Origin: Mesorhizobium sp. CAU 1732
GTDB lineage: Bacteria; Pseudomonadota; Alphaproteobacteria; Rhizobiales; Rhizobiaceae
Reading direction: 5' to 3'
Assembly: GCF_039888675.1 (NCBI RefSeq)
Contig: NZ_JBDQQR010000002.1
Span: forward strand, 410,001-474,000
DNA: 64,000 nt
Part shown: positions 56,837-64,000 of the stretch, one piece after another
Position numbering within the stretch: position 1 is the first letter of the stretch
How the letters are laid out: every line of letters starts with the position of its first letter
Notes under the pieces: generated by a model
The model's database searches: none
What the model was told of the DNA's origin: nothing
Seen by the model: the letters and a program-made list of their open reading frames with translations, nothing else
Translations under genes and position numbers: made by a program

Positions 56837-57718
56837 ATGAACTGGGACGACGTTCGCATTTTCCTCGCGGTGGCGCGCGCAGGCCAGATCCTTGGCGCGG
56901 CGCGGCGTCTGGAGCTCAACCATGCGACGGTGTCGCGCCGTATCGCAGCACTTGAGAAGGCACTTGGCGCAAAACTCTTTCGCCGGCTAACGACGGGCTC
57001 GGAACTGACCGCGGAGGGCGATCGCTTCGTCACCGTGGCGGAGCGCATCGAGGCCGACATGATCGCCGCGCGGGCGGATATCGCCGGCGAAAGCGACGAA
57101 GTCTCCGGCGTGGTGCGCATCGGCGCGCCGGACGGTTTCGGCGTCGCGTTCCTGGCGCCGCGGCTGGGTGCGCTGGCCGAGCGCCATCCCGGCCTGGCGA
57201 TCCAGCTTGTGCCGGTCCCCCGCTCGTTTTCGCTGTCCAGAAGAGAGGCCGACATCGCGATCACGGTCGAACGCCCGACCGAGGGGCGGCTCGTAGCCGG
57301 CAAGCTGGTCGACTACACGCTCGGCCTCTTCGCGTCGCGCGCCTATGCCGACAGGAACGGCCTTCCCGAGACGGCGGCCGATCTGGTTGGCCACCGGCTC
57401 GTCGGCTACGTACCCGATCTGCTGATCAGCCCGTCGCTGGACTACGGCCCCGAGATCATGCCTGGCTGGCAGGCGGATTTCGCGGTCTCTTCCGCGCTCG
57501 GCCAGGTCGAGGCGGTCCGTTCGGGGGCCGGCATCGGCATCCTCCACACCTTCATCGCGCGCGTCCACGACGATCTGGTGCCGGTTCCCGTCGTTGCGCC
57601 GATCCGGCGCGGCTACTGGCTGGTCTACCACGAAACCGTTCGCCCCCTGCGCCGCGTGCAGGCGGTTTCGGCCTTCATCGCCGAAATTGTCGAAGCGGAA
57701 CGCGAGCGTTTCGTCTGA
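56837..57718 (+). CDS. LysR family transcriptional regulator
   Basis: A 293-residue protein. The N-terminal helix-turn-helix occupies about 1-60 (MNWDDVRIFLAVARAGQIL, then L-N-H-A-T-V-S-R-R-I-A-A-L-E), and the effector-binding domain spans about 90-290. The variant with L-N-H-A-T-V-S-R-R is close to regulators beside aldehyde dehydrogenase genes. It is divergent from mmsA with 165 bases between, so regulation of mmsA in response to a semialdehyde or amino acid is likely, but unproven. GGAG precedes the ATG. Confidence 0.92.
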   Translation: MNWDDVRIFLAVARAGQILGAARRLELNHATVSRRIAALEKALGAKLFRRLTTGSELTAEGDRFVTVAERIEADMIAARADIAGESDEVSGVVRIGAPDGFGVAFLAPRLGALAERHPGLAIQLVPVPRSFSLSRREADIAITVERPTEGRLVAGKLVDYTLGLFASRAYADRNGLPETAADLVGHRLVGYVPDLLISPSLDYGPEIMPGWQADFAVSSALGQVEAVRSGAGIGILHTFIARVHDDLVPVPVVAPIRRGYWLVYHETVRPLRRVQAVSAFIAEIVEAERERFV

Positions 57719-57789
57719 ACGCCTTGCCGGTCGACGGATGAGCCAATAGAACTCGCGCGGAAGCAGCAACGACAAGGAAAAGGAACGTC

Positions 57790-58137
57790 ATGGACATCAT
57801 CCGCCACGAGACCGGCAAGCGCATGAGCCAGTCGAACATCTACAACGGCATCGTCTATCTGGCCGGACAGGTCGGCGAGGGTACGACCGTCAAGGAGCAG
57901 ACGCAGTCCATCCTGGCCGAGATCGACCGCCTGCTGGCGCTGTCGGGTTCGTCCAAGGCGCGCATCCTGTCCGCGCAGATCTGGCTTTCGGACATGGCCG
58001 ATTTCGCCGAGATGAACGAGGCGTGGGACGCCTGGGTCGATCCTGCCAACACGCCGGCACGTGCGACCGGAGAGGCAAAGCTCGCCGCTCCGAAGTATCG
58101 CGTCGAGATCATCGTGGTCGCCGCGCAGAACGCCTGA
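57790..58137 (+). CDS. RidA family protein (Rid/YjgF)
   Basis: A 115-residue trimer-forming protein. The consensus is visible as V-Y-L-A-G-Q-V-G near residue 22, the K-A-R-I-L-S-A-Q-I-W-L segment, and P-A-R-A-T-G-E-A-K-L with the conserved Arg that binds the substrate carboxylate in deaminases. RidA proteins hydrolyse reactive enamine/imine intermediates from amino-acid metabolism. Downstream of the LysR gene on the same strand with a 71-base gap and AAGGA before the start. The substrate is unknown. Confidence 0.9.
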   Translation: MDIIRHETGKRMSQSNIYNGIVYLAGQVGEGTTVKEQTQSILAEIDRLLALSGSSKARILSAQIWLSDMADFAEMNEAWDAWVDPANTPARATGEAKLAAPKYRVEIIVVAAQNA

Positions 58138-58145
58138 TCGCCATT

Positions 58146-58171
58146 CGGGCGGCGCTCATGAGCGCCGCCCG
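58146..58171 (+). terminator. Perfect palindrome after ridA, probable terminator
   Basis: A 26-base perfect palindrome of CGGGCGGCGCTCA and its complement starts eight bases after the RidA stop. It would fold into a very stable hairpin, but only a short mixed tail (ATCTCTGTC) follows. Confidence 0.6.
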
Positions 58172-58555
58172 ATCTCTGTCGTGGCACGCGGAAAGCGCGC
58201 CACGCTTCCGTTGCGTGAGATGAGCCCTCCGTAACACGCGACCCCCTGTTAATCGTCATGAAACCAATGCTCCGCTATGCAGGCGTCGGGGCTTGGTGGA
58301 CATTGACCAAAGGCATGATGCCGCGCTCCTGATCCGGCCGAGACCGGAATGCCATTCATCGTCGATGCATCGCCACGCGACAGCGTGGCTCAGGTTTCCT
58401 GATGGCGTTTCTGCGTCTTTCGACCACCCTTTTTGGACTGCGCTGGAAGCAGCCGGCAGCCTTCGCCATTCGCGATCGCGGGTCCATGACGAGGGCAGAT
58501 CGCAGCCCTGCCACCTCCATGCATCCGACCGCACAGCATTTCGGGGATTAGGGGC
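58172..58555. other. Upstream region of the chemotaxis cluster
   Basis: About 384 bases without a supportable gene. Short open frames on both strands here have no family likeness or ribosome site. The cheS promoter should lie in it; I could not identify a specific box. Confidence 0.4.
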
Positions 58556-58852
58556 ATGGGGAAAGCCGCGACTGCGAGGATCAGGCTTCCGGAACATCTG
58601 GACATCAAGGCGGCCGGGCCTCTTGCGCTCGAGCTGACAGCCGCGCGCGGACAGGACGTCGTTCTCGACGCATCCGGGATCGAGCGCGTCGGCGGACAGT
58701 GCCTGCAGGTGCTCATCTCGGCCGCCGCCACATGGACCGTCGACGGCGCGGAACTCGCGATCGACACGCCCTCGCCTGCCTTTGTCGACGCGATCCGGAT
58801 TGCCGGCCTCGACCTCACACATTTTTCGGCTCATCCGATGGGAAGGCACTGA
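58556..58852 (+). CDS. cheS: STAS-domain chemotaxis protein CheS
   Basis: A 98-residue STAS-domain protein: I-R-L-P-E-H-L-D-I-K-A-A-G-P-L at the start, then Q-D-V-V-L-D-A-S-G-I-E-R-V-G-G-Q near residue 33 with the STAS phosphoacceptor-type position (Gly-Gly-Gln instead of Ser/Thr, so phosphorylation is unlikely), and an A-I-D-T-P-S-P-A-F loop. In Sinorhizobium the gene at this spot, before cheY1 and cheA, encodes CheS, which binds CheA and speeds CheY1 dephosphorylation. Size, domain and position match. AGGGG precedes the ATG. Confidence 0.85.
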   Translation: MGKAATARIRLPEHLDIKAAGPLALELTAARGQDVVLDASGIERVGGQCLQVLISAAATWTVDGAELAIDTPSPAFVDAIRIAGLDLTHFSAHPMGRH

Positions 58853-58854
58853 CC

Positions 58855-59220
58855 ATGTCCAAGACGATCCTCACCGTCGATGATTCCCGCACCATTCGCG
58901 AAATGCTCAAGGCCGCCCTTCTGGATGCCGGCATGGAGGTGTTTCAGGCGGAAGACGGCGTGCACGGGCTCGAAGTCCTCGAAGGCTGCACGCCCGACGT
59001 CATCATCACCGACATCAACATGCCGCGCATGGACGGCTTCGGCTTCATCGAGGCCGTGCGCGGCAGCGACAAGCACCGCGCCATCCCGATCCTCGTGCTG
59101 ACCACGGAAAGCGTGGACGAGAAGAAGGACCGCGCGCGCCGCGCGGGCGCGAGCGGCTGGATCATCAAGCCGTTCGACCCGGTCAAGCTCGTCAACGCCA
59201 TCAACCGCGTCGCTGCCTGA
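58855..59220 (+). CDS. cheY1: Chemotaxis response regulator CheY1-type (phosphate sink)
   Basis: A 121-residue single-domain receiver. Phospho-Asp is 53 (I-T-D-I-N-M-P), with the acidic pair D-D at 9-10, Thr 83/84 and Lys 105. It has no output domain. In rhizobia the CheY located between cheS and cheA acts as a phosphate sink that drains CheA rather than binding the motor. Two bases after cheS; the start giving MSKTILTVDD is supported by homology. Confidence 0.92.
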   Translation: MSKTILTVDDSRTIREMLKAALLDAGMEVFQAEDGVHGLEVLEGCTPDVIITDINMPRMDGFGFIEAVRGSDKHRAIPILVLTTESVDEKKDRARRAGASGWIIKPFDPVKLVNAINRVAA

Positions 59221-59240
59221 GCCCACGAGGAGACGATCCC

Positions 59241-61487
59241 ATGGACACGATGGCAGCCATCAAGCAGACCTTCTTCCAGGAATGCGAAGAACAGCTCGCG
59301 GAGCTTGAGCAGGGCTTGATGACCATCGAGCGCGAGGAAGGCGACGTCGAGACGATCAACGCCGTGTTCCGCGCCGTGCATTCCATCAAGGGTGGGGCCG
59401 GCGCGTTCGGGCTGGACGATCTCGTGCGTTTCGCCCACACCTTCGAGACCACGCTGGACGGCATGCGCAGCGGCAAGCTCGACGCGACGCCGCAGATCGT
59501 GAGACTGATGCTCCGGTCCGCCGACATCCTTGCCGATCTCGTCCGCATCTCGCGCGACGGCGGCGAGCCCGATCAGGCCCGCGTCGCGCAGATGAGCGAC
59601 GAGCTCTCGCGCGCCGGCGGCGCACATGCCGCGCCGGTGCCGGAGGCCATGCCGCAGCCGCTCATCGGTGACGGCTTCGAGGCCGATGAGTTCGGCTTTG
59701 CGCCGACCCCGGTCGCGTTCGATTTCGGCGCAGACGCGGACAGTGAGCCGGCAGACACGGGCGTCGACGAATTCGGCTTCGCGCCTGTGGCGATCTCGTT
59801 CGACACGCTCGTCGGCGACGTGGAAGAGGCCGGCCAGACCTACGACATCGTCTTCAAGCCCGCTCCCGGCCTCTATGCGAAGGCCAACGACGCGCTTCGG
59901 CTTTTGCGGGAGCTTGGGCGGCTGGGCGACATGACCGTCACCTGCGAGACCGACACGGTTCCGCTCCTCTCCGAACTCGACCCGGAAGGCGCCTACCTCA
60001 CCTGGAAGATCGAGCTGAAGACCGATGCCGCGGAAACAGCGGTGCGCGAGATCTTCGAGTTCGTCGAGTTCGATTGCGAATTGTCGATCGCCCGCCGCCT
60101 GAATCTCGACGGCACCGCCGATGTTGTTGCGCAGCCGATGGAAGACCTCGTCCCCGCCGACGAGCCGGTCGAGGTCCTCGCGCCGATCGCACCGGTCACC
60201 GTCGCCGAAATCGCACCGCCGGCCGAGCGGACATCGCCCGCCGCCGCCAGTCAGCCGGTCCAGGCCGCCACCGCGCAGCAACCCACGATCCGCGTCGATC
60301 TCGACCGCGTCGACCGCCTGATCGACCTCGTCGGCGAACTCGTCATCAACCAGTCGATGCTGGCCCAGCGCGTGACCGAGGCGGGCATCGCCCGGCTCTC
60401 CGACGTCGCGGTCGGCCTTGACGATCTCGAGAACCTGACGCGCGAGATTCAGGATTCGGTGATGGCGATCCGCGCGCAGCCGGTGCGCCCGATCTTCCAG
60501 CGCATGTCGCGCGTGGTTCGCGAAGTCGCCGACATGACCGGCAAGTCCGTCCGTCTCGTGACCGAAGGCGAGAATTGCGAGGTCGACAAGACCGTCATCG
60601 AGCGTCTTGCCGATCCGCTCACCCACATGATCCGCAACGCGATCGATCACGGGCTGGAATCGCCGGAAAAGCGCGTGGCGGCCGGCAAGCCGGAGCAAGG
60701 CGTCGTGCGCATGATCGCGGCCCACCGGTCGGGCCGCGTCGTCATCGAAGTGTCGGACGACGGCGCCGGCATCAATCGCGCCAAGGTGCGCGAGATCGCC
60801 ATCGGCAAGGGCCTGATCGAAGAGAACCTCCAGCTCACCGATTCCGAGATCGATGATCTGATCTTCGCGCCCGGCTTCTCCACGGCATCAACCATTTCGG
60901 ACGTCTCGGGGCGCGGTGTGGGCATGGACGTCGTCCGCCGCTCCATCCAGGCGCTCGGCGGCCGCATCACCATCACATCGCGCCCAGGCAAGGGCACGAC
61001 CTTCACGCTGAGCCTGCCGCTGACGCTTGCGGTGCTCGACGGCATGGTGGTGACGGTCGCGGGCCAGACGCTGGTCGTCCCGTTGTCCGCGATCGTCGAG
61101 ACCCTTCAGCCGAAGGCGAGCGAGGTGCATTCGCTGGGCGAAAGCGCGCGCGTGATCGCGATCCGCGGCTCCTTCATTCCGCTCATCGATGTCGGCAGCG
61201 TCCTTGGCTATCGCAGCGACGAGGCGCAGCCCACGCACAGCGTCGCGGTTCTGGTGGAGACGGAAAACCAGTCGCAATGCGCACTGATGGTCGACGGGAT
61301 CATCGGCCAGCAGCAGGTCGTCATCAAGAGCCTCGAGGCCAATTACGGCCACGTCTTCGGCGTCGCCGCCGCCACCATCCTCGGCGACGGCCGCGTGGCG
61401 GTCATTCTGGACGTCGATGCAATCGTGGCGGGCTCGCGCTCAGAGGCCGCGCGCGCGGACGCAATTCGCAAGAGGAATGCAGCATGA
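59241..61487 (+). CDS. cheA: Chemotaxis histidine kinase CheA
   Basis: A 748-residue kinase. The HPt domain comes first, with phospho-His 47 in [10 protein letters not shown]; a CheY-binding-like segment with acidic repeats (D-E-F-G-F-A-P) spans about 150-200; then dimerisation (about 345-400), ATPase with N-box M-I-R-N-A-I-D-H-G and G-boxes, and the C-terminal CheW-like domain (about 600-740). It senses receptor signals through CheW and phosphorylates CheY1, CheY2 and CheB. It follows cheY1 by 20 bases and overlaps cheW (ATGA). Confidence 0.95.
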   Translation: MDTMAAIKQTFFQECEEQLAELEQGLMTIEREEGDVETINAVFRAVHSIKGGAGAFGLDDLVRFAHTFETTLDGMRSGKLDATPQIVRLMLRSADILADLVRISRDGGEPDQARVAQMSDELSRAGGAHAAPVPEAMPQPLIGDGFEADEFGFAPTPVAFDFGADADSEPADTGVDEFGFAPVAISFDTLVGDVEEAGQTYDIVFKPAPGLYAKANDALRLLRELGRLGDMTVTCETDTVPLLSELDPEGAYLTWKIELKTDAAETAVREIFEFVEFDCELSIARRLNLDGTADVVAQPMEDLVPADEPVEVLAPIAPVTVAEIAPPAERTSPAAASQPVQAATAQQPTIRVDLDRVDRLIDLVGELVINQSMLAQRVTEAGIARLSDVAVGLDDLENLTREIQDSVMAIRAQPVRPIFQRMSRVVREVADMTGKSVRLVTEGENCEVDKTVIERLADPLTHMIRNAIDHGLESPEKRVAAGKPEQGVVRMIAAHRSGRVVIEVSDDGAGINRAKVREIAIGKGLIEENLQLTDSEIDDLIFAPGFSTASTISDVSGRGVGMDVVRRSIQALGGRITITSRPGKGTTFTLSLPLTLAVLDGMVVTVAGQTLVVPLSAIVETLQPKASEVHSLGESARVIAIRGSFIPLIDVGSVLGYRSDEAQPTHSVAVLVETENQSQCALMVDGIIGQQQVVIKSLEANYGHVFGVAAATILGDGRVAVILDVDAIVAGSRSEAARADAIRKRNAA

Positions 61488-61960
61488 TGCAGATCAGGGA
61501 ACAGGACGCCGCTACAGCCAGCGAGCTGATCGCGTTTCGCCTCGGCGAGCAGGAATTCTGCGTCGACATCATGTCGGTGCGCGACATCCGCGGCTGGACG
61601 CCGACGACGCCGCTGCCGCACGCGTCGGACTATGTGAAGGGCGTGATTAACCTGCGCGGCGCGGTGCTGCCCGTGGTCGATCTGGCCGCCCGGCTTGGGT
61701 TTCGGCCGGCCGAACCCAGCGCCCGCCACGTGATCATCATCACGCAGGTCGGCACCCAGACGATCGGACTTCTGGTCGACGCGGTCTCCGACATCCTGAC
61801 CGTGAATTCCGGCTCGATCCAGCCGACGCCGAACGTCGCGTCGGAACTCGCCCGCGTCTTCATGAAGGGCGTGATTGCAATGGAAGGCCGCATGATCAGC
61901 CTCATCGCGCTCGACAGCGTGCTGATGAACGACCACGCGGCACAGGGACTGCCGAACTGA
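61484..61960 (+). CDS. cheW: Chemotaxis coupling protein CheW
   Basis: A 158-residue adaptor. Core marks are [10 protein letters not shown] near residue 18, V-K-G-V-I-N-L-R-G near 52 and P-V-V-D-L; it bridges chemoreceptors and CheA. The start ATG overlaps the cheA stop, with GAGG upstream. A 142-base gap follows where Sinorhizobium has cheR and cheB. Confidence 0.94.
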   Translation: MMQIREQDAATASELIAFRLGEQEFCVDIMSVRDIRGWTPTTPLPHASDYVKGVINLRGAVLPVVDLAARLGFRPAEPSARHVIIITQVGTQTIGLLVDAVSDILTVNSGSIQPTPNVASELARVFMKGVIAMEGRMISLIALDSVLMNDHAAQGLPN

Positions 61961-62102
61961 GACCGGACTGCACAGGGACGCACGCGAACACGGATCGAGG
62001 GAACCGGGTCACGCGGCACGCAACAACAAGCAGAGCGCAGATTGCTCATCTGGAACAGGCCGCGCGAAGCGCCCGGACCAGTCGCAACAAGGGTACTGAA
62101 CC

Positions 62103-62492
62103 ATGTCACTTCTAGCCCAACTGAGGATTCTCGTTGTCGATGACACGACGACAAGCCGCCTGCTCCTTCGCGATGCGCTCGAGACGCTCGGATTCCGCAA
62201 CATTCAGGTTGCGCCCGACGGCGAACAGGCGATGAAGATGATGATGACGACGCCGTCGCACCTCATCATCTCGGACATGAACATGCCGAAGATGAACGGG
62301 CTGCAATTGCTGCACGCGATCCGCACCTACAAGCCGACCTCGCGCACGCCTTTCATGATCCTCACCGGCAGCCCCGACCGCGCCGTGCTGGACGAAGGCC
62401 GCAAGCTCGGCCTCAACAACTATCTGACGAAGCCGTTCAACCCGGACCAATTGCGACGCGCCCTCGAAGCGATCGTCGGCAAGCTGCACTAG
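62103..62492 (+). CDS. cheY2: Chemotaxis response regulator CheY2-type (motor control)
   Basis: A 129-residue receiver. Phospho-Asp is 58 (S-D-M-N-M-P), acidic pair D-D at 13-14, Thr 88 and Lys 110. The A-I-R-T-Y-K-P segment and longer helix 4 are typical of CheY2 of rhizobia, the form that acts on the flagellar motor. Its position after cheW and before the CheT-like gene fits. Twelve bases before that gene. Confidence 0.92.
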   Translation: MSLLAQLRILVVDDTTTSRLLLRDALETLGFRNIQVAPDGEQAMKMMMTTPSHLIISDMNMPKMNGLQLLHAIRTYKPTSRTPFMILTGSPDRAVLDEGRKLGLNNYLTKPFNPDQLRRALEAIVGKLH

Positions 62493-62504
62493 GGCCAGGA
62501 CCGC

Positions 62505-62891
62505 ATGAGCCTCCCGCATCGGCACGACCAGGACACCCGCGCAGAGCCGATCACGGATGTGCTTGCCCGCATCCAGGTCGAGCTTGAAGACATCGCGCGC
62601 CGCATCGACCACAACCAGGCGGCGATCGCGAAGACGACATGGGCGACGGGCGCGGCTGACCGTGACTATGTCAAGGCGATGCAGGATGCCGATCTGAGCG
62701 CGCAGCGTATCGCCGGCATCGCGGATTTCCTGCGCGCCATACGCGGTGCCTCGCTTCCCGGTTGGCGCGTCGACACGAGCGCAGCGACCGGCGCCCTCAA
62801 GCTCACCGAACTCGCCCGCGCGATCGGCTCCACCACCGAAGCGATCGAGCGCAAGGACGAAGCGGCCGCCGGCAACGTCGATCTGTTCTAG
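62505..62891 (+). CDS. CheT-like protein with a CheZ-type phosphatase motif
   Basis: A 128-residue, largely helical protein. Residues 60-67 read QDADLSAQ, closely matching the E. coli CheZ active-site segment QDFQDLTGQ (Asp 143, Gln 147 there); the putative catalytic pair here is Asp 63 and Gln 67, followed by a helix. In Sinorhizobium the last gene of the che operon, cheT, is a CheZ-like phosphatase. Position after cheY2 and helix content agree. Overall similarity is too low for certainty. It is followed by a palindrome and the convergent cheD. Confidence 0.65.
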   Translation: MSLPHRHDQDTRAEPITDVLARIQVELEDIARRIDHNQAAIAKTTWATGAADRDYVKAMQDADLSAQRIAGIADFLRAIRGASLPGWRVDTSAATGALKLTELARAIGSTTEAIERKDEAAAGNVDLF

Positions 62892-62895
62892 ATCA

Positions 62896-62916
62896 TTTCA
62901 GGTTTTCGCGAAAACC
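62896..62916 (+). repeat. Palindromic element after the CheT-like gene
   Basis: GGTTTTCGCGAAAACC (62901-62916) is a perfect 16-bp palindrome preceded by ATTTCA. A related ATTTCAGG-CTTTC sequence stands at 8761. Such elements are frequent between genes in rhizobia. It may act as the transcription end of the operon. Confidence 0.55.
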
Positions 62917-62975
62917 AGAAACGGTCCGGAATTTTCGACAATCCGAAAAACGGCCGCCGCATCTGCGCGCGATGG

Positions 62976-63536
62976 TCAGAACAGCTCGACCGCGCCGTCG
63001 CTCTCGGGTGGCGCGACCGGGCGAATGCGCCGCTCGGCATCGAACACCTGCAAGTTCTCGCGTTCCATCAGCGACTGGCGCGCACGCCCGGAGACCGGCC
63101 AGAACTGGATCTTGCGGCCATGCTCTCCGCGAAGGCTGCCGCCGACATGGCGGATGCCCTCGGCAGCCAGAAACCCTTCGGCGAAATCGGCGTTCTGACG
63201 TCCGATGTCGGTCAGTCCGTCGATCAGGCGGGCACCGCCGAAGAGCTTGCATTCGAGACGCTCGCGGCGCGCGCCGCGACTGAGCAAAGCGTTGACCAGC
63301 AGCTCCATCGCATGGACGGCGTGACGCTGCGCCTGCGTATCGAAGTTTTGCGAGCGCCCGCCGGGAAGCAGAAAATGGTTCATGCCGCCGATGCCGGCGA
63401 GCGGGTCGCGCATGCAGGCGGCGACGCAGCTTCCCAGAAGCGTGATCAGCACCGTCTCGGCATCGTCGGTAACGTGCTGCTCGCCCTGAACCACATGAAT
63501 GCGATGGCCCAGGCGATCGGCGAGGCTGCCTCTCAT
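62976..63536 (-). CDS. cheD: Chemoreceptor glutamine deamidase CheD
   Basis: A 186-residue deamidase. The catalytic Cys 37 is in L-G-S-C-V-A-A-C-M, His 54 in G-M-N-H-F-L, and the later K-L-F-G-G-A block holds the family Thr/Gly region. It deamidates receptor glutamines to tune adaptation. The start overlaps the stop of cheB (ATGA) and the gene faces the che operon, convergent with the CheT-like gene. Confidence 0.92.
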   Translation of the reverse strand: MRGSLADRLGHRIHVVQGEQHVTDDAETVLITLLGSCVAACMRDPLAGIGGMNHFLLPGGRSQNFDTQAQRHAVHAMELLVNALLSRGARRERLECKLFGGARLIDGLTDIGRQNADFAEGFLAAEGIRHVGGSLRGEHGRKIQFWPVSGRARQSLMERENLQVFDAERRIRPVAPPESDGAVELF

Positions 63537-64000
63537 CGTGCCGCCTCCGCCGCGTAGGCGGCATTGCACTGGCTGATGATGTCCGGGCCGATACGCTCGA
63601 GCGGCAGTTGCCGGGCAACCGCGCCGATCTCGAAGGCGACTTTCGGCATGCCGTAGACGACCGAGGTGGATTCGTTCTGCCCGATCGTCAGAGCGCCGGC
63701 CTGCCGCAGCGCAAGCAGGCCCTGCGCGCCGTCGCGGCCCATGCCCGTCAGGATGACCCCGACCGAAGCTTTGCCGGCTGTCTTCGCGAGCGACTGGAAG
63801 AGGACGTCGACCGACGGGCGATGTCCGTTCACTGTCGGCTCGGCAACGAGCCTGCAACGGCTTTGCGTCGTGCCGACTACCTGAAGGTGGCAGTCTCCGC
63901 CGGGCGCGAGGTAGATCTGCCCCGCTTCGAGCGCGGCTCCGTCAGTCGCTTCGGACACATGCGCGGCGCAGGTGCGATTGAGCCGTTCCGCGAAGCTCTT
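63533..64000 (-). CDS. cheB: Chemotaxis methylesterase/glutaminase CheB, C-terminal part
   Basis: 156 codons of the C-terminal methylesterase domain; the 5' end with the receiver domain lies beyond the window, and no start inside it is used. Family marks are the A-P-G-G-D-C-H-L segment, the conserved V-S-V-D-V-L-F-x-S-x-A, and the active-site Asp in T-G-M-G-R-D-G-A. CheB removes methyl groups from chemoreceptors. It overlaps cheD. Upstream, outside the window, cheR is expected. Confidence 0.93.
   Translation of the reverse strand, partial: KSFAERLNRTCAAHVSEATDGAALEAGQIYLAPGGDCHLQVVGTTQSRCRLVAEPTVNGHRPSVDVLFQSLAKTAGKASVGVILTGMGRDGAQGLLALRQAGALTIGQNESTSVVYGMPKVAFEIGAVARQLPLERIGPDIISQCNAAYAAEAAR

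Noticed and set aside
58256..58849. Open frames on both strands upstream of and over cheS
   Set aside because: No ribosome site or family match; the STAS-domain frame with AGGGG upstream explains the region.

Overview
The window reads as core chromosome of a GC-rich alphaproteobacterium, most likely Hyphomicrobiales (Rhizobiales) near Phyllobacteriaceae (Mesorhizobium/Aminobacter/Nitratireductor-like). The grounds are an RpoH-type sigma factor beside carD and fdxA, phbAB with a divergent phaR, a pyc-type pyruvate carboxylase, a thiBPQ operon under a TPP riboswitch, a livHMGFK operon with its rhizobial small membrane protein, and a che cluster with cheS and a cheT-like gene. This is inferred from gene content only; no species is claimed. 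I found no tRNA, rRNA, IS element, prophage or CRISPR array. The only accessory-looking item is the ccdAB toxin-antitoxin pair at the left edge.

Layout. 1-900: ccdAB (toxin cut by the edge) and a DUF1801 protein. 0.9-7.1 kb: ABC-F ATPase, thiamine pyrophosphokinase, then riboswitch-thiB-thiP-thiQ. 7.2-15.2 kb: M48 lipoprotein protease, rpoH2-type sigma factor, carD, fdxA, an S4 RNA-binding protein and a Suv3-like helicase with a long disordered tail. 15.2-15.9 kb: a gene-free stretch with iteron-like 11-bp repeats carrying GANTC (CcrM) sites plus DnaA-box-like sequences, the most unexplained structure here. 15.9-19.7 kb: aqpZ, phbB, phbA, phaR. 19.8-27.7 kb: HbpS-like protein, a small membrane protein, rpmF, mtgA, farnesyl-diphosphate synthase, an orphan hybrid histidine kinase, a lytic transglycosylase and ispG. 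27.9-33.8 kb: bdhA-patatin, then a TetR gene divergent from a three-gene molybdenum oxidoreductase/cytochrome c operon with a perfect palindromic operator between them. 34.0-38.6 kb: RND efflux pair and a DUF3309 mini-protein. 38.7-44.4 kb: MFS transporter, SH3-domain protein, pyruvate carboxylase. 44.6-50.3 kb: liv branched-chain amino-acid ABC operon. 50.6-54.6 kb: hydroxyproline catabolism genes with a GntR regulator. 54.6-58.1 kb: secreted small protein, mmsA, LysR, RidA. 58.6-64.0 kb: chemotaxis genes cheS-cheY1-cheA-cheW-cheY2-cheT facing cheB-cheD.

How they work together. Carbon storage is a theme: phbA/phbB make 3-hydroxybutyryl-CoA, PhaR controls granules, and bdhA plus perhaps the patatin hydrolase return 3-hydroxybutyrate to acetoacetate. 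Thiamine uptake (thiBPQ) and thiamine pyrophosphokinase (thiN) are divergent neighbours. The hydroxyproline genes sit directly upstream of an amino-acid uptake operon on the same strand. The chemotaxis genes match the Sinorhizobium type, with two CheY proteins and the phosphate-sink helper CheS, but cheB and cheD are moved to the opposite strand.
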